From positions 1-50,901 of the forward strand of contig NZ_JXRQ01000020.1 of assembly GCF_000829445.1 (NCBI RefSeq): a stretch of 50,901 nt of DNA, read 5' to 3'. Shown here one piece after another: positions 1 to 8,838 of the stretch (within the stretch, counting starts at the first letter, position 1; the number at the start of each line of letters is the position of its first letter). Both the position numbers and the translations under genes were made by a program. The notes beneath the pieces were generated by a model. That model was not told the DNA's origin, did no database searches, and saw only the letters and a program-made list of their open reading frames with translations. This DNA is from Jeotgalibacillus alimentarius (lineage in GTDB: Bacteria > Bacillota > Bacilli > Bacillales > Jeotgalibacillaceae).

Positions 1-25
1 TACTAAAATTTACGTTCATTATAAA

Positions 26-66
26 AAAATGTCCGTGGGAAGGTTGCACCTTCCCGCGGACATTTT
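26..66 (-). terminator. Rho-independent terminator of the gcv operon
   Basis: A stem of about 17 bp closes a 5-nt loop and is followed on the minus strand by a run of T (complement of the A tract at 23-29). It lies just past the gcvPB stop codon and is the expected end of the gcvT-gcvPA-gcvPB transcript. Confidence 0.9.
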
Positions 67-106
67 CAATTATTCACTGGTTTTGTCCCAGCCTCTTTTC
101 GCTGTT

Positions 107-1582
107 TTATACTTCCACAGCTTCTTTCTTTTGATATCTCAGCACAGGTTTTCTAGCTGCCTGTGTTTCATCAAGTCTGCTGATCACTGTCGTATGCGGT
201 GCTTCCTGAACGATTTCAGGATTTTCTTCCGCTTCTTTTGCGATCTGGATCATCGCTTCAATGAACGAATCCAGTGTTTCTTTAGACTCTGTTTCCGTCG
301 GTTCAATCATCATACATTCCTCAACATTAATCGGGAAGTAGATGGTTGGCGGGTGGAAGCCGAAATCTAGCAGGCGTTTTGCTATATCAAGCGTCCGGAC
401 GCCGAGCTTTTTCTGACGTTTGCCGCTGATAACAAATTCGTGCTTACAGTGTCTGTCATATGGCAGATCAAAATACTCAGCGAGTCTTCTCATCATATAA
501 TTCGCATTTATCACGGCATTTTCACTGACCGCTTTCAGCCCGTCAGGACCCATTGTTCTGATATAGGTATAAGCACGAACATTAATTCCGAAGTTACCGT
601 AATAAGGCTTTACTCTTCCGATAGATTCCGGACGGTTATAATCAAATGTAAATCCTTCTTCAGTTTTTACTAATACTGGCTTAGGCAAATAAGGAATCAG
701 GTCTTTTTTAACACCAACCGGACCGGATCCCGGACCACCGCCGCCGTGTGGACCTGTAAACGTTTTATGCAGGTTCAGGTGAACAACGTCAAATCCCATA
801 TCGCCAGGCCGTGCCTTTGCAAGTACTGCATTCAGGTTTGCACCATCATAGTAAAGTTTACCGCCAGCATCATGAATAATTGCAGCCATTTCGAGAATAT
901 CTTCTTCAAACAGCCCAAGTGTATTCGGATTTGTCAGCATAAGAGCAGCTGTCTGACCGTCCACTACTCTTTTTAAATCCTCTAAATCAACCAGTCCGTT
1001 TTCATTGGATTTTACTGTAACAGTTTCAAATCCTGCAACCGTTGCTGATGCGGGATTTGTACCATGAGCAGAATCAGGCACAATAACCTTTGTGCGGTTA
1101 AAATCACCATTAGCCTCATGAAAAGCTCTGATCATCATCAGACCCGTCCACTCTCCGTGTGCACCTGCAGCCGGCTGGAGTGTGACTTCATCCATTCCTG
1201 TAATCTCCACAAGGTGCTCCTGCAGATCATACATCATCTCCAAAGCTCCCTGAACTGTGCTCTCATCCTGAAGCGGATGGATATGAGCAAATCCTGCATA
1301 GCGGGCAACCGCTTCATTTACTTTAGGATTATACTTCATCGTACAGCTGCCAAGCGGATAGAATCCTGAGTCCACCCCATGGTTTCTTTTTGATAGAGCA
1401 GTATAATGACGCATAATATCCAGTTCTGAAACTTCCGGCAGTTCCGGAGCCTCCTGGCGGACAAATCCTGACGGGAGCAGCTCTTCAGTATCCATTTCCG
1501 GTACATCAAGTTCCGGCAGGCTGTATCCGATCCTTCCTTCACGTGACAATTCAAAGATTAACGGCTGGTTTTCATTACGCAT
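107..1582 (-). CDS. gcvPB: Glycine dehydrogenase (decarboxylating) subunit 2, P-protein beta
   Basis: This is the catalytic half of the split P-protein of the glycine cleavage system. It decarboxylates glycine with pyridoxal phosphate and passes the aminomethyl group to the lipoyl arm of GcvH in the cytosol. The PLP lysine is K273 in the motif [19 protein letters not shown], and the protein is 491 aa, close to the usual 488 or so. The start overlaps the end of gcvPA by 8 nt, which points to translational coupling. It is the last gene of the gcvT-gcvPA-gcvPB operon, which a glycine riboswitch controls. gcvH and gcvL are not in the window. Nothing looks damaged. Confidence 0.97.
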   Translation of the reverse strand: MRNENQPLIFELSREGRIGYSLPELDVPEMDTEELLPSGFVRQEAPELPEVSELDIMRHYTALSKRNHGVDSGFYPLGSCTMKYNPKVNEAVARYAGFAHIHPLQDESTVQGALEMMYDLQEHLVEITGMDEVTLQPAAGAHGEWTGLMMIRAFHEANGDFNRTKVIVPDSAHGTNPASATVAGFETVTVKSNENGLVDLEDLKRVVDGQTAALMLTNPNTLGLFEEDILEMAAIIHDAGGKLYYDGANLNAVLAKARPGDMGFDVVHLNLHKTFTGPHGGGGPGSGPVGVKKDLIPYLPKPVLVKTEEGFTFDYNRPESIGRVKPYYGNFGINVRAYTYIRTMGPDGLKAVSENAVINANYMMRRLAEYFDLPYDRHCKHEFVISGKRQKKLGVRTLDIAKRLLDFGFHPPTIYFPINVEECMMIEPTETESKETLDSFIEAMIQIAKEAEENPEIVQEAPHTTVISRLDETQAARKPVLRYQKKEAVEV

Positions 1583-2918
1583 ATTGCTTCAGCTCCTCTG
1601 CGAGTAAGTCAATTTCTTCTTTTGTACGCTGTTCAGTCACTGCAATCAGCATTTGATTACTGCGACTTTCAAAGTCTCTGCCAAGATCATAACCGCCAAT
1701 GATTTGTTTTTTCATCAGCTCTTTATTAACTTCAGATACCGGTTTATTCAGCTCTATTACAAATTCATTAAATGTATAGCCGCCGTTTATCACTTTTACA
1801 CCTGCAGCCTGAAGCTGCTTTTTCGCATAAGCTGCTTTCTGGAGATTCTGATGTGCAATATCCTGGATGCCCTGCTTACCGAGTGCTGTCATTGTCACTG
1901 ATGACGCTAATGCATTAAGCGCCTGATTGGAACAAATATTTGAAGTCGCTTTATCACGTCTGATATGCTGTTCACGCGCCTGCAGTGTCAGTACATACCC
2001 GCGCTGACCTTCTTCATCATTTGTTTCGCCTACAAGACGGCCCGGTACTTTACGCATCAGCTTCTTTGTAACAGCAAAATATCCGCAGTGCGGTCCACCA
2101 AAGGACTGAGGAAGGCCGAATGGCTGCGCGTCACCGACAACGATATCAGCACCAAATGCTCCTGGAGGTGTCAGTGCACCAAGTGACAACGGGTTAGAAG
2201 AAACGACAAACATTGCTTTATTTGCATGAGTCAGTTTTTCAATTTCATCGAGTCTTTCAATTTGACCGAAGAAGTTAGGATATTGCACCATAACAGCTGC
2301 AATCTCATCAGACATTAATGATGCTAACTGTTCAAGATCTGTTCTGCCGTCCTTTTCAGGAATCGTCACAACTTCAATATGCTGACCAGCTGCATAAGTC
2401 TTCAAAACGGCTTTAGATTCAGGATGAACAGCGCCGGATACTAATACTTTTTTGCGTTTTGTCTGACCTGCTGACAGCATTGCAGCTTCTGCAAATGAAG
2501 TCCCTCCGTCATACATGGATGAGTTTGCTACATCCATGCCAGTCAGCTCAGCAATCATCGTTTGAAATTCAAAGATTGCCTGAAGTTCACCCTGTGAAAT
2601 TTCAGGCTGATACGGCGTATATGCTGTATAAAATTCAGATCTTGAAATGACATGGTCCATGATGACTGGTGAATAATGATCATATACACCTGCGCCAAGA
2701 AATGAAGTGTTTTTCTGTGTATCAGCATTTTTGCCGGCAAGTTGTGCAAGTTCCTTCATCAACGCTGACTCCGTTTTGGCAGGCTTAATATTCAGTTCGC
2801 CTTTAAAACGGACTTTTTCCGGAATATCTTCAAACAGTTCCTCAACTGAAGAAACTCCGATTGTTTTTAGCATTTCTTTCTGGTCCTGTTCTGTCATTGG
2901 TAAGTAACGATGCATCAT
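1575..2918 (-). CDS. gcvPA: Glycine dehydrogenase (decarboxylating) subunit 1, P-protein alpha
   Basis: This is the N-terminal half of the glycine cleavage P-protein, which pairs with GcvPB to form the active decarboxylase. At 447 aa it matches the usual length of the split subunit. It shows the fold-type-I family features expected of GcvPA, such as [16 protein letters not shown] near the N-terminus and QTREQHIRR-like residues further on (seen here as [19 protein letters not shown] in two parts), but it lacks the PLP lysine, which sits in GcvPB. The gene lies 20 nt downstream of gcvT and overlaps gcvPB by 8 nt. Expression should follow the riboswitch upstream of gcvT. Confidence 0.97.
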   Translation of the reverse strand: MMHRYLPMTEQDQKEMLKTIGVSSVEELFEDIPEKVRFKGELNIKPAKTESALMKELAQLAGKNADTQKNTSFLGAGVYDHYSPVIMDHVISRSEFYTAYTPYQPEISQGELQAIFEFQTMIAELTGMDVANSSMYDGGTSFAEAAMLSAGQTKRKKVLVSGAVHPESKAVLKTYAAGQHIEVVTIPEKDGRTDLEQLASLMSDEIAAVMVQYPNFFGQIERLDEIEKLTHANKAMFVVSSNPLSLGALTPPGAFGADIVVGDAQPFGLPQSFGGPHCGYFAVTKKLMRKVPGRLVGETNDEEGQRGYVLTLQAREQHIRRDKATSNICSNQALNALASSVTMTALGKQGIQDIAHQNLQKAAYAKKQLQAAGVKVINGGYTFNEFVIELNKPVSEVNKELMKKQIIGGYDLGRDFESRSNQMLIAVTEQRTKEEIDLLAEELKQYA

Positions 2919-2938
2919 TTTTGCTGCTCCCTTCTTAA

Positions 2939-4036
2939 TTACCTTTTATAAAATGGAGATTTCACGACTTCAGCTTTTAGTTTCTTTTTACGTACTTCAA
3001 CAAATACTTCCTGACCGATCGAAGAATAATCTTTATCAATCAGGATATAACCTACATTCTTTCCAAGCGTCGGTGATTGGGTACCGGTAGTGACAAATCC
3101 AATTTCTTTTTCATCAGCAAAAACTTTATAGCCGTGACGCGGGATGCCTTTATCAATCATTTCAATTCCGACCAGTTTACGCGGTGCACCATGGTCTTTT
3201 TGTTCTTTTAATACTTCCTGGCCAATAAATGCCGCTTCTTTATCCGGCTTCACAGCAAAACCGATACCTGCTTCAATCGGTGTAATATCAGCTGTCAATT
3301 CCTGACCGTAAAGTGCCAGTTTCGCTTCAAACCTTAATGTATCACGCGCTCCAAGCCCACATGGAAGCAGCCCTTCCTCTTTACCTGCTTCATGTAATTG
3401 ACCCCATAATTTTTTGGCATCTTCAGGACTGCAGTACAGCTCAAACCCATCTTCTCCTGTATATCCTGTTCTAGATACAAGTACAGATGAACCGCTGATG
3501 TTTACATCATCTTTAAACTTGAAAAAAGTAATCTGGCTTAAATCTTCTTCTGTGCATTTTTGAAGAATTTCTTCAGCACGCGGTCCCTGTATTGCAAGCT
3601 GCGCTACCTGGTCAGAAATATTTACAATTTCCACACCATCCATTTGGTGACTTAAAAGCCATTCAGTATCTTTGTCATTATTTGAAGCATTAATCACTAA
3701 TAAATAATCATTTTCATCTTTTTTGTACACGAGCAGATCATCAACCGTACCGCCATTCTCATAACACATAGCTGTATATTGAGCCTGACCGGTTTTAATT
3801 TTACTAATATCATTTGTCATCATCTTCTGAAGGTAAGCAAGACTTGAAGGTCCTTTAACAGTCACTTCACCCATATGGGAAACATCAAATAATCCTGCAT
3901 GATTTCTGACTGCGTGATGTTCTTCTTTGATACTTGAAAACTGCACTGGTAATGCCCAGCCGCCAAAATCAATTACTTTTCCGCCTAACGCTTTGTAGCT
4001 GTCATAAAGCGGTGTTTTTTTCAAAGTGTCATTCAT
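2939..4036 (-). CDS. gcvT: Aminomethyltransferase, T-protein of the glycine cleavage system
   Basis: GcvT moves the methylene group from aminomethylated GcvH to tetrahydrofolate, giving 5,10-methylene-THF and ammonia. The protein is 365 aa with the folate-binding GcvT fold; it begins [20 protein letters not shown] and has the characteristic [13 protein letters not shown] segment. I placed the start at the ATG at 4036 because AGGAGG lies 7 nt upstream. An in-frame ATG at 4063 would add 9 residues but has no ribosome binding site and lies almost in the riboswitch terminator. It is the first gene of the gcv operon. Confidence 0.96.
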   Translation of the reverse strand: MNDTLKKTPLYDSYKALGGKVIDFGGWALPVQFSSIKEEHHAVRNHAGLFDVSHMGEVTVKGPSSLAYLQKMMTNDISKIKTGQAQYTAMCYENGGTVDDLLVYKKDENDYLLVINASNNDKDTEWLLSHQMDGVEIVNISDQVAQLAIQGPRAEEILQKCTEEDLSQITFFKFKDDVNISGSSVLVSRTGYTGEDGFELYCSPEDAKKLWGQLHEAGKEEGLLPCGLGARDTLRFEAKLALYGQELTADITPIEAGIGFAVKPDKEAAFIGQEVLKEQKDHGAPRKLVGIEMIDKGIPRHGYKVFADEKEIGFVTTGTQSPTLGKNVGYILIDKDYSSIGQEVFVEVRKKKLKAEVVKSPFYKR

Positions 4037-4071
4037 CAGGCTTTCCTCCTCATAATCGTCCATTTACACAC

Positions 4072-4119
4072 AAAAAAGGACAGGGATACCCCTTTTTAAA
4101 AACGGGTCCCTGTCCTTTT
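4072..4119 (-). terminator. Expression-platform terminator of the glycine riboswitch
   Basis: The minus strand carries a long hairpin (arms about 4072-4086 and 4107-4119, extended inward) followed by a T tract, between the second aptamer and the gcvT ribosome binding site. The 5' arm overlaps the 3' end of aptamer 2, so glycine binding and terminator formation should be mutually exclusive, giving an ON switch as in other gcvT leaders. Confidence 0.88.
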
Positions 4120-4285
4120 CACCTGAAAGTTTACCTTACGGCTTTCCCCTTTGGTGGTTTCGTCATTGAAACACTCTCCAGAGTTGCGTCCAGCAGAAGT
4201 CTTTTTGCCTGAGAGATTCACAAATATGTTTGCTCCTTCGGCGCTCTTATAAAAGAGTCTCTCCCTCTGCTATCATTCGCTTATA
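4110..4285 (-). ncRNA. Tandem glycine riboswitch (two aptamers) upstream of gcvT
   Basis: Read on the minus strand, two successive aptamer-like units occur. The first contains GCAGAGGGAGAG, GCGCCGAAGGAGCAA and TCTCAGGCAAAAAGAC. The second contains CTCTGGAGAGTG, CACCAAAGGGGAAAGCCG and CTTTCAGGTGAAAAGGACAG. These are the conserved pieces of the two-aptamer gcvT RNA, joined by a short linker near 4195. Excess glycine is expected to switch on gcvT-gcvPA-gcvPB. Confidence 0.95.
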
Positions 4286-4416
4286 TTTGTTTAATAAATG
4301 GACACAATAACAATATGTTTACTATTTTCTATAAAGCTTGATTCTAAAATCACCTTTATCGTACCATCATCTTTGTTTTTCAACAATCATTAATTGTAGT
4401 GAAGGAGAGAATTGAT

Positions 4417-6054
4417 GTGAAATTTTCAGTTACACCCGGGGAAGAGAATTGGAAAGAGAGATTTTTACAAACTCTTCACTCTGACTATTCTTCCTGCTTT
4501 CATATGAATCAGTATGTACAGCAATTACAGTCATGCTTTACTGCTTCACATAGAGAGCTGCTATCACTTAAAGCTCTTCCTTCATTTAAACCGCTGGCCC
4601 ACCAGATCAAAGCAGTTGAAAAAGCAGTATTTGATATGAACTGCTCTGCGATACTTGCTGATGAAGTAGGACTTGGAAAAACGGCTGAAGCTGCAATGAT
4701 AATGAAAGAACTTCAACTCAGACATCTGGCCCGTTCAATCCTGATACTGGTTCCATCTTCACTCGCAGGTCAATGGCAGACTGAGTTATTTCAACTAGGA
4801 ATACCTTGTATTATTCATAGAGGAAAAAAAGAATGGAGAAATCACCCTGTTATCATTGCATCTATTGACCTTTTAAAGAGAGAACCATTGAAATCCCAGT
4901 TCAACAGCCTTTCATTTGATCTGGTCATTATTGATGAAGCACACAGACTCTCAAACCCGAAAACGTTGAACTATCAATTTGTTTCTTCGTTGGATAAAAC
5001 TTATATACTTCTGCTGACTGCTACACCTGTTCAAAACAAACCGGAAGAACTGTATACACTATCTACATTGATTAATCCTGCATTATTTAAAGATAAAAGA
5101 GAATTTAAAAAGATGGTCAATGAAAACAGCCGGGAATTTCATGGTCGCATTGATGCAATCATGATCAGAACGAGAAAAAAAGAAACTGATATTAAGTGGA
5201 CTAAACGAAATATCAGCGTCAGATGGCTTGATCAATCCGGTTATGAAAAGCAGCTGTATATATCTGTTGAAAAAGCTTTCAGAGAACTAAAAAGATTAAA
5301 CACCCACCGCTTTACTCACCTGACACTATTAAAACAGGGCTGCAGTTCAAGTATCGCACTCTTAAAAGCACTGCGAAGGGAACAGCACAATGATATCTGT
5401 CATATTTTAGGACCGATGCTTGAAGTGAATCCACAACAGCTGGAGACGTCAAAAGGAAAAGAGATTTTGAAAATTATCAGAGAACGGAAAGATAAGGTGC
5501 TTATTTTCACACAATATCGTGCAACTCAGCTGTATCTGCAGTGGTATCTGAAGCAGCATAATGTCTCATCCGTTATGTTCAGAGGAGGCTTTAAAAAAGG
5601 AAAGAAAAAGTGGATGACAGATCTATTCAGGGATCATGCGGATGTAATGATCGCTACAGAAGCAGGATCAGAAGGCTTAAACCTTCAATTCTGCCACTGT
5701 ATCGTACACGCGGATTTACCATGGAATCCTATGAAACTAGAACAGAGAATCGGGAGGGTACACAGGTTAGGTCAGAAAGAGGATGTAGAAATTATTTATC
5801 TGTTGAACCGGACAACGATCGAAGAAAGAATCTGGCAGCTGCTTGAGAGTAAAGTTCATTTATTTAAAACAATTATTGGAGAACATGAACAGGTGTTATC
5901 AACTGTAAAAGCTGAAACTGAAAAATATCTGAAAGACGCATTATTAAACTCTAAATCCGAAGAAGAAATGAAGATAAAATTGAATTTGCTCGAAGATTAT
6001 CTGGAAAATGAGGGTGTTAACCATGATGAAGGAAGCGTACAAGCTGGTCATTGA
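4417..6054 (+). CDS. yqhH: SNF2/DEAD-like helicase, YqhH family
   Basis: This is a superfamily 2 ATPase of the SNF2/HepA type with both RecA-like domains. Visible motifs are DEVGLGKT (Walker A, residues about 82-89), IIDEAHRLSN (motif II), LLTATPVQN (motif III), SEGLNLQ (motif V) and QRIGRVHRLGQ (motif VI). The cellular role of YqhH is not established; HepA/RapA-like action on nucleic acid complexes is an inference. I chose the GTG at 4417 (545 aa) because AAGGAG lies 7-8 nt upstream; an in-frame GTG at 4399 has no such site. It diverges from the gcv operon and overlaps yqhG by 32 nt. Confidence 0.93.
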   Translation: MKFSVTPGEENWKERFLQTLHSDYSSCFHMNQYVQQLQSCFTASHRELLSLKALPSFKPLAHQIKAVEKAVFDMNCSAILADEVGLGKTAEAAMIMKELQLRHLARSILILVPSSLAGQWQTELFQLGIPCIIHRGKKEWRNHPVIIASIDLLKREPLKSQFNSLSFDLVIIDEAHRLSNPKTLNYQFVSSLDKTYILLLTATPVQNKPEELYTLSTLINPALFKDKREFKKMVNENSREFHGRIDAIMIRTRKKETDIKWTKRNISVRWLDQSGYEKQLYISVEKAFRELKRLNTHRFTHLTLLKQGCSSSIALLKALRREQHNDICHILGPMLEVNPQQLETSKGKEILKIIRERKDKVLIFTQYRATQLYLQWYLKQHNVSSVMFRGGFKKGKKKWMTDLFRDHADVMIATEAGSEGLNLQFCHCIVHADLPWNPMKLEQRIGRVHRLGQKEDVEIIYLLNRTTIEERIWQLLESKVHLFKTIIGEHEQVLSTVKAETEKYLKDALLNSKSEEEMKIKLNLLEDYLENEGVNHDEGSVQAGH

Positions 6055-6676
6055 GTATTTGAAATATAATGGAGCCGTTGTGACTGAGTCTGCAGATAAA
6101 GCATTAGTCCAGCTGACTGAACAGCTGGACAGAAAATTTATGAACAGACCATTTTACTGGCATTACAGGGACTCCGTGAATCAGTCCGGCGAGCCGATGC
6201 ACCTCATCATCCAGGAAACACCCGGACAACTGAAGGCGAATGATTTGCTGTCAATTCATTATGACCATCACATATTTCAAAGTATATTGGGATCGGCACA
6301 GCAGGAAAATCAATTCTACACTGCATATGAGCAGTCTGAAACATCATGTATGCTTTATCCCTGGATTACAATTCAATTAACAGCGTCATTCAATCCTCCA
6401 GGTTTAGCGGATATCAGAATGAACAGCAGAATTTCATTAATATCAGGAATAAAGTATATTTCAGGCAGCCATACATGTGACAATCTGTCACTCTCCGGAA
6501 CCCGGCCAAATGGGAGCATTATTCAATCTAACCGGCTTCCGTTTGCAACAGCGATATCAATTCTTTATAGCGGGATCGAACATTATGTTTCAGATCAAAT
6601 AAATGACGACGAGACAGTGCAAGTCTGCTTTAAGCATATATCTGCCGGACTGATTTATCTCAGGAGTTTTGAATAA
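6023..6676 (+). CDS. yqhG: Conserved protein of unknown function, YqhG family
   Basis: This soluble protein of about 217 aa has no recognised catalytic motif. It matches YqhG of Bacillus by position directly behind yqhH and by an N-terminal segment including MNRPFYWHYRDSVNQSGEP, a YWHY-centred motif I associate with that family. It is somewhat shorter than the roughly 260 aa I recall for B. subtilis YqhG. The ATG at 6023 follows GAGGG at a normal distance; an ATG at 6008 in the same frame is also possible. It is translationally coupled to yqhH, and its 3' end overlaps the convergent aroK by 17 bp. Function unknown. Confidence 0.8.
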   Translation: MMKEAYKLVIEYLKYNGAVVTESADKALVQLTEQLDRKFMNRPFYWHYRDSVNQSGEPMHLIIQETPGQLKANDLLSIHYDHHIFQSILGSAQQENQFYTAYEQSETSCMLYPWITIQLTASFNPPGLADIRMNSRISLISGIKYISGSHTCDNLSLSGTRPNGSIIQSNRLPFATAISILYSGIEHYVSDQINDDETVQVCFKHISAGLIYLRSFE

Positions 6677-7151
6677 TCGATATGATCTCTTTTACAGTTG
6701 ATTCCGGCGTACGGTTAGAAACCGAAACCACGTGATGTGCAACTTCTTTATATGCTGTATTTCTCTTGTTAAAGAGTGCTTCGAGTTCCTTATAAGGTTT
6801 TGCAGCAACAGGTCTTGTCTGATCTCCTTTAATCCTGGCGTAGAGCTCTTTAAATGGAGCATGCAGATAAATGACGATTCCATTCTGCCTCATCCATTGA
6901 CCTGTTTCATCAAAATATAAAATACCGCCGCCTGTTGAAATGATTGTAGCCTCTGCTGCTTTAAGTGTGGACACTTCAATTTCTCTGAAAGAAGCTTCCC
7001 CATCTTCCTGGAAAATCGTACTGATTTTTTTACCGGCTTTTTCTTCTATCCGACTGTCAAGATCGCTGTAAGGTTCACCGGTTTTACTGCTTAACAGCCT
7101 TGAAACTGTAGATTTACCCGCTCCCATGAATCCGATTAAATAAACTTTCAT
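6660..7151 (-). CDS. aroK: Shikimate kinase
   Basis: This P-loop kinase phosphorylates shikimate to shikimate 3-phosphate in the chorismate pathway for aromatic amino acids and folate. The protein is 163 aa. It has GFMGAGKST (Walker A, residues about 8-16), the DLDSRIE motif that binds Mg and shikimate, ASFREIE, and the phosphate-binding ISTGGGI. It follows comGG by 37 nt on the same strand and may be cotranscribed with the end of the comG operon. The 3' end overlaps yqhG from the other strand, and no terminator is seen between them. Confidence 0.95.
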   Translation of the reverse strand: MKVYLIGFMGAGKSTVSRLLSSKTGEPYSDLDSRIEEKAGKKISTIFQEDGEASFREIEVSTLKAAEATIISTGGGILYFDETGQWMRQNGIVIYLHAPFKELYARIKGDQTRPVAAKPYKELEALFNKRNTAYKEVAHHVVSVSNRTPESTVKEIISIIQNS

Positions 7152-7188
7152 TGCAGATCCCCTCTTTTATGAATCATTTATTCCCATT

Positions 7189-7410
7189 CTACTCCTCGTC
7201 ACGTATGATCGCGAGTGAAAACAGATCACTTGCTGCTCTTGAGTAATAATCGCTCATCATCTCAGCATGCCTTACCTTCTCAATTGAAAGCGTTGTGATA
7301 ACAACAGCTGCAGAGGTGAGTAGGATAAAAAATAATATAATAGGTAATAGAATTGAACCCTTTTCATTTTGGAGATAATGTATAAAAGATTGCCTCTTTT
7401 TGAACCCCAT
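7189..7410 (-). CDS. comGG: Short ComGG-like minor pseudopilin
   Basis: This 73-aa protein is assigned from its place as the last gene of the comG series. It has a hydrophobic N-terminal segment, KGSILLPIILFFILLTSAA, preceded by basic residues, as expected for a membrane-inserted pilin-like component. It lacks the classic FTLIE processing site, as ComGG generally does. The length is well below the roughly 124 aa of B. subtilis ComGG, so most of the periplasmic part is absent. The ATG at 7410 has GGAGGTG 10 nt upstream and overlaps comGF by 47 nt. It could be a naturally short form or a 3'-truncated gene. Confidence 0.7.
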   Translation of the reverse strand: MGFKKRQSFIHYLQNEKGSILLPIILFFILLTSAAVVITTLSIEKVRHAEMMSDYYSRAASDLFSLAIIRDEE

Positions 7411-7786
7411 CTAAAAACTTCACCTCCATTGAGATCAGATTTTCTTCGGCGGTAAACCTGATCGTATCTATTCCGGTCAGAAAAATCTCATACCCCTGCC
7501 CATCTACAGTTCTTCTAAGGAGTGAACTCTGTCTGGAAAATTTAATTGATGCTTCTCCATTTTTTAGAGTAACCGTTTCTGATGAGTAGGATTCAATCTT
7601 GAGCCGCTCAACTTCCTTTTGAAATTGTATCGTAAATAGATCCCACTCTCTTGATAAGTCCTGTTGATTCATCAATTGTCCAAAACTGAAAATCAGCATC
7701 GCAAATAAAGGAGCAATAATTGTTAGCACACTGATACTTACGATCACTTCAAGCATTGTAAATCCTCTTTGATTATGGTTCAACAC
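7364..7786 (-). CDS. comGF: ComGF-like minor pseudopilin
   Basis: This component of the competence pseudopilus moves transforming DNA across the cell wall. The sequence begins with NHNQRGFTMLEVIVSISVLT, a prepilin site (G|FTMLE) followed by a hydrophobic helix, and then about 100 residues of pilin-like domain. I place the start at GTG 7786 (140 aa), overlapping the end of comGE by 14 nt. A longer reading frame extends upstream to 7894 but lies inside comGE and would bury the prepilin leader. A TTG at 7783 is the alternative start. It is part of the comGA-GG operon. Confidence 0.85.
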   Translation of the reverse strand: MLNHNQRGFTMLEVIVSISVLTIIAPLFAMLIFSFGQLMNQQDLSREWDLFTIQFQKEVERLKIESYSSETVTLKNGEASIKFSRQSSLLRRTVDGQGYEIFLTGIDTIRFTAEENLISMEVKFLDGVQKEAIFYTLSPK

Positions 7787-8069
7787 AGACCCGGTCACTC
7801 TCTGCGTTAGACACACATAATCGATTCTCTGATAATTCAACTGAATATCTTCCCCCATCCTTTTGAATATCATGCTCAATTGTTTCTTTAGCATAGAACA
7901 CCTTTACCTGATCATACGCAATACCATACATTCTGTAACGTTCTTCGGCTTCCTCTGCTTTTATCATAATTGTGACGGCTAAAGGCAGAATAAACAGACA
8001 GAAAATGATACAGACATATAACCCAATGATTGATTCTATCAGCGTGAATCCATTATGGTTTTTCAACAT
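7773..8069 (-). CDS. comGE: ComGE-like minor pseudopilin
   Basis: This is a 98-aa type IV pilin-like protein with the short basic leader MLKNHNG before FTLIESIIGLYVCIIF, the signature cut by the prepilin peptidase ComC between G and F. The start overlaps the end of comGD by 17 nt and its stop overlaps the start of comGF. It is assigned to ComGE by order in the operon and by size (about 115 aa in B. subtilis). It is membrane-anchored and predicted to be a minor pseudopilus subunit. Confidence 0.88.
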   Translation of the reverse strand: MLKNHNGFTLIESIIGLYVCIIFCLFILPLAVTIMIKAEEAEERYRMYGIAYDQVKVFYAKETIEHDIQKDGGRYSVELSENRLCVSNAESDRVCVEP

Positions 8070-8499
8070 AAAATCTGCCCCTTGCCAGATAAAAATGAAT
8101 ATTTAATGGTTCATGATCGACTATAAATTTTACAACTCCGAACGTATTCGTATTCCCGGAGGGGTTATATCTGAATAATGTCAGTGAACTGGTACCCAGA
8201 AGTTCCACGTTTTCAGGGAGTTTTACTTCAGACAAGACCTTTTCATTAGGGACGTAACCTGAGACCATTGAGTAAGATTGATTTCCGGTATCAAAATAAA
8301 CAGTTACCTGCTTATTACCTGATACTGCGGTTAACTGGGCATTGTGAAGATCCTGAATTAGCCGGGATTCGAAAGAGATTGAGGCTTCTTTTGAACGGGG
8401 AAAAAACGAAGCGGAAATGGCAATTAGAATACCAAGCACCAACAGTACCATGATCACTTCAATCATCGTAAATCCACTGTTATGTTTAAGGCTCTTCAA
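8053..8499 (-). CDS. comGD: ComGD-like minor pseudopilin
   Basis: This 148-aa pilin-like protein has the leader MKSLKHNSG followed by FTMIEVIMVLLVLGILIAIS, a clear prepilin cleavage site and transmembrane helix. The length is close to the 143 aa of B. subtilis ComGD. The start overlaps the end of comGC by 14 nt, and the end overlaps comGE, so the whole set is translationally coupled. It is a minor component of the DNA-uptake pseudopilus. Confidence 0.92.
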   Translation of the reverse strand: MKSLKHNSGFTMIEVIMVLLVLGILIAISASFFPRSKEASISFESRLIQDLHNAQLTAVSGNKQVTVYFDTGNQSYSMVSGYVPNEKVLSEVKLPENVELLGTSSLTLFRYNPSGNTNTFGVVKFIVDHEPLNIHFYLARGRFYVEKP

Positions 8500-8821
8500 T
8501 AATCGTCACATGCCCATCGGCGCCGATCGTCAGTTCTCTTCCATCTGGACAAGTCGTTTCATGCTGATTCAAATAACCACCCGTCTGCAATTCACTGATA
8601 TCAGCCGGCAGCTTTTTCTCAGACATTCTGAATGACTCAACCTGGGCTTGGACCATCTGCTCAAATGCCTCACAGCCCTTACTGTTAATCTCTTTACTTT
8701 GTGAAGAAATATTCGGCAGACTGACAATCAGCAGTACTGATATAACCAATAATACGATGACCATTTCAATCAGTGTAAAAGCCTGATTGTTCTTAAGCGT
8801 CTTAAATAGTTTTTCTCTCAT
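8486..8821 (-). CDS. comGC: Major competence pseudopilin ComGC
   Basis: ComGC is the main building block of the competence pseudopilus. This 111-aa form has the leader ending KNNQA, then FTLIEMVIVLLVISVLLIV, the N-methyl prepilin signature processed by ComC. Two cysteines (in KGCEAF and ETTCPDG) match the conserved pair that forms an intramolecular disulfide in this family. GGAGG lies at normal distance upstream of the ATG at 8821, and comGB ends 17 nt before it. Confidence 0.96.
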   Translation of the reverse strand: MREKLFKTLKNNQAFTLIEMVIVLLVISVLLIVSLPNISSQSKEINSKGCEAFEQMVQAQVESFRMSEKKLPADISELQTGGYLNQHETTCPDGRELTIGADGHVTIIEEP

Positions 8822-8838
8822 TTTAATTCCTCCATCAT

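Noticed and set aside
7787-7894. Upstream extension of comGF
   Set aside because: It would overlap comGE by more than 100 nt and place 36 residues before the prepilin cleavage site, unlike any pilin leader.
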